Positions 57,264 to 64,000 of a stretch of 64,000 nt of DNA are shown in pieces. The notes under the pieces are model-generated. The model was not told the origin of the DNA. It saw only the letters and a program-made list of their open reading frames with translations, and did no database searches. Source of the DNA: Bradyrhizobium yuanmingense. Its GTDB lineage: Bacteria > Pseudomonadota > Alphaproteobacteria > Rhizobiales > Xanthobacteraceae. The number at the start of each line of letters is the position of its first letter. The first letter of the stretch is position 1. The translations under genes were made by a program, and so were the position numbers. The stretch lies in contig NZ_JARFML010000007.1 of the NCBI RefSeq assembly GCF_029167105.1, positions 186,001-250,000 on the forward strand. Direction: 5' to 3'.

Positions 57264-58415
57264 GTGATTCCGATCGCATTACCGTTGCTTGCCGAGGAGG
57301 AGGCCGATGCAGCTCGTGCGGCTGTACTCTCCGGCTGGGTCTCGCAGGGCCCACAGGTGGCAGCCTTCGAGCGCGACTTTGCGGCCCTGGTCGGTGCACC
57401 CTATGCTTGCGCCGTTTCCAACTGCACGACCGCTCTGCATTTGGCGCTCGTCGCCCTGGAGATTGGGCCTGGCGACGAGGTCATCACGGCCAGCCACTCG
57501 TTTATTGCCACGGCCAATTGCATCCGGTATTGCGGCGCGACGCCGGTCTTTGTCGACATCGATCCCGGCACTTATAATATTGACCCTAACCGGGTTGCCG
57601 AAGCGATCACTCAGCGTACCCGCGCGGTGATCGCCGTCCACCAGATGGGCATGCCCTGCGATCTGACGGCCCTCGCCACGCTGGCCGATCGCCACGGCAT
57701 CATCTTGATCGAGGATGCGGCCTGCGCCGCCGGCAGCCAGATCCGAGTGGATGGCGGCTGGGAGCGCGTGGGCAAGCCGCATGGGCGGATCGCCTGCTTC
57801 TCCTTTCATCCCCGCAAGGTCATCACGACCGGCGAGGGTGGGATGCTCACCACCTCCGATGCAAAGCTCGACCATAAGTTCAGGCTATTGCGCCAGCATG
57901 GCATGAGCGTTCCGGACATCGTGCGGCACGGCTCACAGCAGGTGATCTTCGAGGACTATCTGGTAGTCGGCTACAACTACCGCATGACCGATATACAGGC
58001 CGCGGTTGGACGCGAGCAGCTCCAGCGGCTGCCTACGCTGGTGTCTCGACGTCGCGCGATCGCGGCCCGCTATCGAGAAATGCTCGGCAACTTCGAAGGC
58101 TTGAAACTGCCGATCGAGCCCGATTGGGCGCGGTCCAACTGGCAAAGCTATTGTATTGGGTTGCCGGACCGCGTCGACCAGCTCAAAGTCATGCAAAGCC
58201 TGCTCGATCAGGGTATCGCGACTCGACGCGGCATTATGTGTTCGCACCGGGAAGCGCCATACGCCAAGGACAAGCAGCGCCACGATCTGCGGCGGTCCGA
58301 GTTCGCGCAGGACAATTCGATGCTGCTGCCAATCTACGCGCAGATGAACGAGGAAGATCAGGAGCGGGTCGCCTGTGCGTTGCGAAGGGAGCTCCAAGCC
58401 TCTGCATTGCAATAG
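57264..58415 (+). CDS. DegT/DnrJ/EryC1 sugar aminotransferase, second copy
   Basis: 383-residue PLP enzyme. IPIALPLLAEEEADAARAAV, SNCTTALHLALVAL, LIEDAACAAGSQI and CFSFHPRKVITTGEGG with the PLP lysine (HPRK). It aminates a keto sugar nucleotide, probably a different one from the copy at 52740, as the two are only distantly alike. GTG at 57264 is preferred because the same GTG opens the truncated relative at 54910; a GTG at 57234 would add ten residues. It is now separated from the epimerase by about 2.3 kb. Confidence 0.86.
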   Translation: MIPIALPLLAEEEADAARAAVLSGWVSQGPQVAAFERDFAALVGAPYACAVSNCTTALHLALVALEIGPGDEVITASHSFIATANCIRYCGATPVFVDIDPGTYNIDPNRVAEAITQRTRAVIAVHQMGMPCDLTALATLADRHGIILIEDAACAAGSQIRVDGGWERVGKPHGRIACFSFHPRKVITTGEGGMLTTSDAKLDHKFRLLRQHGMSVPDIVRHGSQQVIFEDYLVVGYNYRMTDIQAAVGREQLQRLPTLVSRRRAIAARYREMLGNFEGLKLPIEPDWARSNWQSYCIGLPDRVDQLKVMQSLLDQGIATRRGIMCSHREAPYAKDKQRHDLRRSEFAQDNSMLLPIYAQMNEEDQERVACALRRELQASALQ

Positions 58416-58526
58416 TCCGCGTTCCTCAAGGCCCAAGACGCACTGTGCGCTCTTCATGGCGCGTGATCGAGCAAGTTGCGGCTTAGGCTCCCCAAGTGCG
58501 GATCCACAATAGGCGAGTTATTCCAA

Positions 58527-59684
58527 ATGCAAAAGCCGCTTGTTAGCTTTGTCGTCCCTTGCTACCGACTGGCTACTTTCTTGCCAGAATGTGTCGACAG
58601 CATTCTCTCGCAGACCTTTGAGGATTTCGAAATCCTCATCATGGATGATTGCTCTCCGGACAACACGGAAGAAGTTGCCAGAACATTCACAGATGGCCGA
58701 GTTACCTATGTCAGGAACGAGGAAAATCTTGGAGCGATCCGGAATTACAACAAGGGGATACTTTTAAGTCGAGGGAAGTACGTTTGGCTTATATCGGCTG
58801 ATGATCGCTTGCGCCGACCGTACATACTGCGAAGATACGTCGAAACCCTGGAAAATCATCCGGAAGTCGGCCTTGCCTTCTGCCCCGGGGTTAGCCTGAG
58901 AGGTGGAAAAGAAGGTGCAGTGATAGATTATTCGACCTATGGCGACGTAGATCGGATCGTCAGGGGAGAGGAGATCATCAAGCACTCATTTAAAGTAAAA
59001 GGAAATGCGATTCTGGCTGCGTCGGTGCTTGTTCGACGTGACTGTTACGAGAAACTGAGTCTTTACCCGGTCGACGTGGTATGGGCCGGAGTTCCGGTCG
59101 ATTTCATATGGGGCGGCGATTGGTACATGTGGCTATTAATCTCCTTGAACTATCACGTCGCATACTTTGCAGAGCCGATGGTGTGTTACCGTGAACATGA
59201 ACTCAGTATGACAAACGCCATCACTCAAGAGAAGATCGATATCTGCTGGCACTCCGAGTTGGCCGTGATCACGATGATATCGCAGGCAGCCAAGGAGAAA
59301 GGCGCCCTAACAGTCTACAAGGATTGCTTGAGTGCGCTCGCCAACTTCTATGCCAAACATTGTGCCTCAAAACCCTATTCGTGGATGGGGCAGACATCCT
59401 GGTCCACTATAGATCTTCAGCAGGTGGAAGCGACACTCGATCGCAGCCCTTATACCGAGCAAGAGAAGGCGTGGATCCGTTCACGCATCATGGTGGCGCT
59501 TGCTGATCTCTATTATTCAGAGGGCGATTCTGTATCAGCGAGATCATATTACTTGAAGGCATTGAAGCTGAAGCCTTTCATGCTGCCGGTGTTCTTGAAA
59601 TTGATTGTTCTTTCATTCGGTGGTCCAGGCCGGCAGGTTCGCGAGTTGCTGCGAACCGCTCGAGAGCATTTGGTGCGAGGCTGA
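58527..59684 (+). CDS. Glycosyltransferase family 2
   Basis: 385 residues. The GT-A domain begins PLVSFVVPCYRLATFLPECV, then IMDDCSPDNTEE and the SADD metal site (VWLISADDRLRR). About 130 extra C-terminal residues include a helical repeat-like segment (YYSEGDSVSARSYYLKALKLKP), perhaps for protein contacts. ATG at 58527 gives the usual start; the frame extends to 58476 without family resemblance. Codon use is less GC-rich than in the first 20 kb, hinting at acquisition. It is the first of three glycosyltransferases at this end. Confidence 0.86.
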   Translation: MQKPLVSFVVPCYRLATFLPECVDSILSQTFEDFEILIMDDCSPDNTEEVARTFTDGRVTYVRNEENLGAIRNYNKGILLSRGKYVWLISADDRLRRPYILRRYVETLENHPEVGLAFCPGVSLRGGKEGAVIDYSTYGDVDRIVRGEEIIKHSFKVKGNAILAASVLVRRDCYEKLSLYPVDVVWAGVPVDFIWGGDWYMWLLISLNYHVAYFAEPMVCYREHELSMTNAITQEKIDICWHSELAVITMISQAAKEKGALTVYKDCLSALANFYAKHCASKPYSWMGQTSWSTIDLQQVEATLDRSPYTEQEKAWIRSRIMVALADLYYSEGDSVSARSYYLKALKLKPFMLPVFLKLIVLSFGGPGRQVRELLRTAREHLVRG

Positions 59685-59732
59685 TCGACGGATCAGTCTC
59701 CGAGTTTAACCGACTCTTTTGCTGTGTGTTCG

Positions 59733-61028
59733 ATGAAGAAGACCCTAGTGATCAGCGACAGGTTTCCTCTGCCGGAGAAGTTTGGCGCTGATATCAGAAC
59801 CATGAATCTCGCAAGGTACTTTGCCAGCCTTGGGCCCGTCGATATTGCGTATCTCTCGGAACTGCGCTCCGGTCCGGGACAGGTGGCAGGAGCGGGGGAA
59901 CATCTCGAAAAGGATGACGTATTCTCTGGAAAATATTGCTTACAGAAGCTGGAGTACCCCAGAACCTTGCGAGGACGGTTCGGAATTTCGGTTCGTGGTT
60001 TTCCATATCCCGTTAGAGAATACAGCAAAGACTCGATGGAGAAGTTGTTCGCTCTAATAGAGTTCGGCGGCTACGATTTTGTGCTGGTGCGATACCTTCG
60101 GAATACCGCCGGGCTTCTTGGGTTATCACAGACGGCAAAAATGAAGGTCATCGTCGATATTGATGACGTCTTGACCCTTTCGCTCTATGATACGCTTTTT
60201 ACTCCGACGAATAATGCCTTAAGGAAACTTTTCCGCGCCATAAACAAGGTGCTTCTGACCTACTATCAGACGCGTTGTGTGACCGGCTTCGGCGCCTGCT
60301 TGGTATGTTCCGAGAAGGATAAATCAGATCTGTGGGGTGAAAAGGCCTCTGAAAGTATCTTCGTTGTGCCAAACACGTTGGGGATGCGACGTTCAGGAAA
60401 ACTCCCCATGGGAAGCGGCTTCGCCAGGCGACACGTTCTATTGTTCATTGGTGCGCTTCACTATCAGCCTAATGTCAGCGGCTTGCTTTGGTTTTTGGAG
60501 AACGTGTATCCGCTCTACAGGAACGTGTACCCCGATGCCGTTCTTTTGGTTGTTGGACGGGATCCATTGCCAGAGGTGATCGAAGCTTGCGCTCGCTCAA
60601 AGGGAGTCGAGTTGCATCCCGATGTCCCTGATGTGATAGAATATTACAAGGATTGTAGAGCGGTTGTTGTGCCACTGCTTGAGGGTAGTGGGACGCGGTT
60701 AAAGGTTTTGGAGGCAGCACTCTTGGAGAGGCCGGTTATCTCTACAAGAAAAGGTGTAGAAGGGTTGGATGTAGTCTCTGGCGTCCATTTTCTGGAGTTC
60801 AGTGATGATCGTAGCTTTTGCGAGGCGTATAGAACCTTGAGCAACGAAGCGGTCTATGACGCGCTTGTGGCAAGCGCCGAAAGCATGGTTCGAGAAGAAT
60901 ATTCGAACAGCGCTCTTTCTGCTTCAATGAGCAAAGTGGTTGCATATATCGATGCAAGGAAGCCCAAGAATTCCTCACCGAGGTCTCACGCCCCCGCAGG
61001 ACAACCTTCCGGTGAAGCTTTCAACTAG
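59733..61028 (+). CDS. Glycosyltransferase (GT-B, GT4-like)
   Basis: 431 residues. The N-terminus MKKTLVISDRFPLPEKFGAD and the C-terminal half with VLLFIGALHYQPNVSGLLWF, VVGRDPLPEV and VPLLEGSGTRLKVLEA (acidic EGxG...K donor site) are those of GT-B retaining enzymes. It transfers a sugar to the lipid-linked chain on the cytosolic side. ATG at 59733 is chosen; a GTG at 59724 is possible. The codon use is AT-richer than the neighbouring rhamnose genes. The 160 bases after it are empty. Confidence 0.87.
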   Translation: MKKTLVISDRFPLPEKFGADIRTMNLARYFASLGPVDIAYLSELRSGPGQVAGAGEHLEKDDVFSGKYCLQKLEYPRTLRGRFGISVRGFPYPVREYSKDSMEKLFALIEFGGYDFVLVRYLRNTAGLLGLSQTAKMKVIVDIDDVLTLSLYDTLFTPTNNALRKLFRAINKVLLTYYQTRCVTGFGACLVCSEKDKSDLWGEKASESIFVVPNTLGMRRSGKLPMGSGFARRHVLLFIGALHYQPNVSGLLWFLENVYPLYRNVYPDAVLLVVGRDPLPEVIEACARSKGVELHPDVPDVIEYYKDCRAVVVPLLEGSGTRLKVLEAALLERPVISTRKGVEGLDVVSGVHFLEFSDDRSFCEAYRTLSNEAVYDALVASAESMVREEYSNSALSASMSKVVAYIDARKPKNSSPRSHAPAGQPSGEAFN

Positions 61029-61190
61029 CTACGAGTTCTCATCGGCCCACAGCACCATTGCCCTGGTGCGGAGCAATAGGGCCCTACAGTCCGCGCCGCA
61101 TGTCGCAGGCTGGCCGATCTCTCAGGCAATCGCTCTCACGCCCTTGCACTTCAAGCCTGAGCCTCGGCTTGGACTTACGGTGATCCAGCC

Positions 61191-62105
61191 CTAGGCAGCG
61201 TTCAGCAGGAAAGCGACCTGGTCGCCTTGCTGTTCAATATTCAGCTGCGCCGCCCTCTTGGCAAATCCTCTCATTTCCCGCCGGCTGAACACGTCATTTG
61301 GTCTGGATGATGCGAGCGGCTTGGAGCTCCTGTACATTTCGCTTCCCCAGAACTGAAATGCAGTCGAATCGTCAATTGATTGCCTAACACGCAAACCGCA
61401 GCGCTCCGCCAATGCATTCATTCCCTTGCGAGAGGGTATCACAACGTGGCGCGGCGCATCCAGCTGCACCCAATTCGGGCCGTACTCTTTCCACGCATGC
61501 GAGGATGAGGTTGGGATGCGAACCAGAATGCGGCCGCCGGGCGCAAGTAGCCTTCTTGCATTGCTAAGACTTTGGTCCGGCTCAGGCACGTGTTCTAGTG
61601 AATGATTGAACATGATGAAGTCAAACTCGCCGGACATACACTGAAGGTCCGATTTCTGAATTGTCACGGCACCTGCTGTTGGTTCGACAATGAAGGGATC
61701 GACCCCTGTAAGGTTCTTGAACCCTGCCGCAGACATTCTGTAGAGAAGTTTCCCGGACCCGCAGCCTACGTCTAGCACCCGAGAACTGGGATCAATTCCA
61801 AAGCATCCGATGACCGCTACGATGGGGTCGTACCTCACAAAGGACGCCATGGCTCCCAGTATGCTTTTGGTGCCAAGTGCGTACGCGTCCCTGACGGCGG
61901 AAATAGGCGAACTTCGCGAAGGTTTGGAAAACGAGTAGTACCCATCGGGGTAAAGGCGGCTCTCGTCGGCTACATCCGATAGGCGTTGAATCGTTCCACA
62001 ATCACTACATTCCTGGTATTCAAACCGATCTCTTGTGCCAAACATCATCTCAATAAAAAGGTGGCGGCGATGTTCGCCGTCAGACAAGCAAGTTTTACAG
62101 ATCAT
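61191..62105 (-). CDS. Class I SAM-dependent methyltransferase with N-terminal zinc site
   Basis: 304 residues. Cys pairs CKTC and CSDCG (residues 3-6 and 33-37) form a zinc-binding head as in sugar C- or O-methyltransferases; the SAM site is RVLDVGCGSGKLL, with NHSLEHVPEPDQSL and GGRILVRIP downstream. It probably methylates a sugar or lipid-linked glycan. It is on the opposite strand from its neighbours and convergent with the GT-B gene. The substrate is unknown. Confidence 0.85.
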   Translation of the reverse strand: MICKTCLSDGEHRRHLFIEMMFGTRDRFEYQECSDCGTIQRLSDVADESRLYPDGYYSFSKPSRSSPISAVRDAYALGTKSILGAMASFVRYDPIVAVIGCFGIDPSSRVLDVGCGSGKLLYRMSAAGFKNLTGVDPFIVEPTAGAVTIQKSDLQCMSGEFDFIMFNHSLEHVPEPDQSLSNARRLLAPGGRILVRIPTSSSHAWKEYGPNWVQLDAPRHVVIPSRKGMNALAERCGLRVRQSIDDSTAFQFWGSEMYRSSKPLASSRPNDVFSRREMRGFAKRAAQLNIEQQGDQVAFLLNAA

Positions 62106-62896
62106 ATCGAGTACCTAGCCACAACGGCGGATCGAGTTCGGCACGGCGATCGGTGAGGCCGTACAGGTGCAGTGTCCTTACTATGATGCGAGACTGACGA
62201 GCTTGCGATGCCTTCGGCCTGATCGCTCTCTCCAACTTTCTGGTCGGGCTGTCACTTTGCATGCCCCGCCTGTCGTTCTCGCCGGGCCGCGGCCCGCGGG
62301 CAATCAAGCGGAACTCCGTTGGTGTCCCGGGTAGAAGCTTATTGTATTTGCAATGAATATAATAAACCAACGGAAAATTGTCAAAATTAAATACGAAGGC
62401 CGTATGTTTTAATCCCGAGAACTCTCTCTACAGCTCAACCGAAGTCCGTATTGCCGGGATCAGGCTGCGCCGGCGTGCGCTTCGCCGGCCGCACCCCGCA
62501 ATTTTGGAGCGTGGTCGGGGATGCAAGGCCGGTACTTCAGTTCGAGTCCGATGTTATAATATAACCTGGGATGCGTTTTCTGGATTTAATCAAATGGCGA
62601 TTGAAGTTTTAAATCGATTTAATTATGGTTGGGGTAGCGAGGGTCTTCCGAGGGGCTCCGGGTCTGACAGGCGGTATGCCATGCCTCCTGAGGCGACGCC
62701 GAGGTTTATTCTTGAGCGCAGACAAAGCGGTGAGTAGGCGGAATTTCATGTGCTTGCGGACTGTGCCTCCGGCGGAACCCGAGAATGGCATTCCTGGTTT
62801 GCGCGCTGAAGCATTGCAAAAGTCGGGGCAGCGAACCCGGGAGGTCGTGCAGATGGCGCTGGCATGTCAGGCTCGACTGACCAGGAGCATTTCGTG
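62106..62896. other. Intergenic region with AT-rich segments
   Basis: About 790 bases without a supported gene. AT-rich stretches lie at about 62340-62400 and 62545-62630 (GATGTTATAATATAACC, TAAATCGATTTAATTATGG). A GTTCGAGTCC word at 62537 matches a tRNA T-loop but no tRNA folds here. Short frames at 62378 and 62625 have no recognisable product. Confidence 0.35.
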
Positions 62897-63910
62897 ATGT
62901 CCAAGGCACATCCGCCCAAGGTTGGAGGAATGGCCGAAGGCCCTTTGGTCACGGTCGTGATGTGCGTGTACAACGCCGGCGAATATTTTCGGCCGTCGCT
63001 GTTGAGCATAATTAATCAGACATACACGAACCTGGATATTCTCATTATCGACGATGGCAGTTCGGACGGCTGCTTCAGCTCGGTTCAGGATTTGCTGGTA
63101 GATGAGCGTGTTCGCGTGATCCATCAAGCGAACTCAGGCAAGCCTGTTGCTGTCAATCGAGCGCTCGATCGGATTCGCGGCGAGTTTTACGCAATTCAGG
63201 ACGCGGATGACATCAGCTATCCAACCAGAATCGAAAAGCAGGTTCGTGCGCTGCTCAACAGCCCGCATTTGGCTGCCGTATTCTGCGGTAACGAGCTCAT
63301 CATCAACGAGAGATTCATGGCACCCGTGTTTTCGCCGAAGAGCGAGAGCGACTGCCAGTCCGAGATCAGAGCCTTTCAAATGCCGGCTCTCGATCCCACG
63401 GGAATGTTTCGAATGTCGTTGGTTGGCGATATCCGGTTCGAGCCGTCGTTAATGGTTGCCGAGACCTGCGATTACATATGGAGAATCGGGGAGGTGCATC
63501 CGATGATCGTATTGGGGGAGTGCCTCTATGCCTACCGCATTCTTCCCAATTCCCTCAGCCGACGGGCGCCAACCTGGCGGAAGCAGTTTGAAGTCGATGT
63601 CTTCAGGCGAGCATGCGAGCGGCGCGGTTTGCGGTTTGAGCAGGGGTGCGCGGATGCGATGTGCGGCTACAGACGGTCTAACAACAGTTTACTAGACAAC
63701 AACATCGCCGCCCATTTCATCAAGAGCGTGCTGGATTGGCGCAGGTCAAACCGTCGGTTGTCGGCATTAAAGACGGGTTGGCAATGTGTGTGTTTGCACC
63801 CAGCGGATCCGCACTACTACAAGGCGCTGGTTTACGCCTTGATTTCACCCAGCGTAGCGAGCCGCCTGCGTCGTGACTTCCTGGCGACTCCCCTGGAGAC
63901 GACGAAATGA
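62897..63910 (+). CDS. Glycosyltransferase family 2
   Basis: 337 residues. The GT-A fold starts PLVTVVMCVYNAGEYFRPSL, then IIDDGSSDGC, NSGKPVAVNRAL and the DADD metal site (AIQDADDISYPTRIEKQ). The C-terminal third is basic and helical. ATG at 62897 follows AGGAG at 9 bases; ATG at 62864 lies upstream with no good site. It probably adds one sugar in the same polysaccharide. A short frame (ATGA overlap at 63907) follows but stops after 29 codons. Confidence 0.85.
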   Translation: MSKAHPPKVGGMAEGPLVTVVMCVYNAGEYFRPSLLSIINQTYTNLDILIIDDGSSDGCFSSVQDLLVDERVRVIHQANSGKPVAVNRALDRIRGEFYAIQDADDISYPTRIEKQVRALLNSPHLAAVFCGNELIINERFMAPVFSPKSESDCQSEIRAFQMPALDPTGMFRMSLVGDIRFEPSLMVAETCDYIWRIGEVHPMIVLGECLYAYRILPNSLSRRAPTWRKQFEVDVFRRACERRGLRFEQGCADAMCGYRRSNNSLLDNNIAAHFIKSVLDWRRSNRRLSALKTGWQCVCLHPADPHYYKALVYALISPSVASRLRRDFLATPLETTK

Positions 63911-64000
63911 AGCGCATCGTAGCGAGCAACCGTCGCTTTGTGCGGTGCCTCGGCTTCGACCGCGTTGCCTGTTTGCAGAACGTCTCAGATACTTGAGGTA

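Noticed and set aside
62530..62550. GTTCGAGTCC word resembling a tRNA T-loop, considered as an attachment-site copy of tRNA-Leu
   Set aside because: Only ten bases match, the acceptor stem and CCA are absent, and the flanks do not agree, so it is not a credible attachment-site repeat.
62378..62737. 119-residue frame in the gap before the last glycosyltransferase
   Set aside because: Its composition is irregular, it crosses AT-rich promoter-like DNA, and no motif is visible.
63907..63996. 29-codon frame overlapping the stop of the last glycosyltransferase
   Set aside because: It has the ATGA overlap of a coupled gene, but stops after 29 codons and the product is unrecognised. It may be a broken gene start, but there is too little to call.

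Overview
This window is GC-rich chromosomal DNA from an alphaproteobacterium of the Hyphomicrobiales, most likely Bradyrhizobium or a close relative. The signs are GC-biased codon use, palindromic intergenic repeats of a type I remember as common in that genus (998-1090, 11248-11352), paired H-NS-family genes, and a polysaccharide locus of rhizobial type. The genus is inferred from memory; no search was run.

Bases 1-20.7 kb are ordinary chromosomal genes. They comprise a divergent enolase-superfamily/GntR pair with an MFS transporter, an ArsB-type transporter with a second MFS protein, and two cytosolic PAS hybrid histidine kinases. They also include a zinc-ribbon metallopeptidase, the biotin-carrying subunit of propionyl-CoA carboxylase followed by an oxaloacetate-decarboxylase-type enzyme and an acylphosphatase, and a GbsR-type regulator with a DUF4166/TIGR01777 operon. 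After these come a LysR/tautomerase pair, a short DnaB-like ATPase, lipB, an orphan FliN-like protein and tRNA-Leu(GAG).

From the tRNA (20.7 kb) to the right edge the character changes. A gene-poor stretch leads into a surface-polysaccharide and secretion region. Many of its intergenic gaps hold sharply AT-rich islands. Two divergent H-NS-family genes sit near its left end, next to a PqqD/HprK-like P-loop protein and a nucleotidyltransferase. A minus-strand operon encodes a Wzc-type co-polymerase/tyrosine kinase, a probable Wzy polymerase and a polyprenyl-phosphate sugar transferase. A plus-strand operon (rfbC-B-D-A) makes dTDP-L-rhamnose.

Next comes a 2,426-residue mosaic protein with an N,N-dimethylformamidase-like core and five DUF4082-type modules. 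It contains a near-perfect 1,167-bp tandem duplication. A small conserved-looking protein, a HlyB-type ABC exporter and a HlyD-type adaptor follow, so the giant protein is probably a type I secretion substrate. The last 15 kb carry sugar-nucleotide genes (dehydrogenase, acetyltransferase, two aminotransferases, an SDR epimerase), a Wzx flippase, the two halves of a PssD/PssE-type glycosyltransferase 7 kb apart, further glycosyltransferases and a methyltransferase.

The genes of the right two thirds form a working set: nucleotide-sugar synthesis, lipid-linked assembly, flipping, polymerisation and length control, plus secretion of a very large surface protein. The AT-rich islands suggest silencing by H-NS/MucR-type proteins. 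No CRISPR array or intact insertion sequence was seen.
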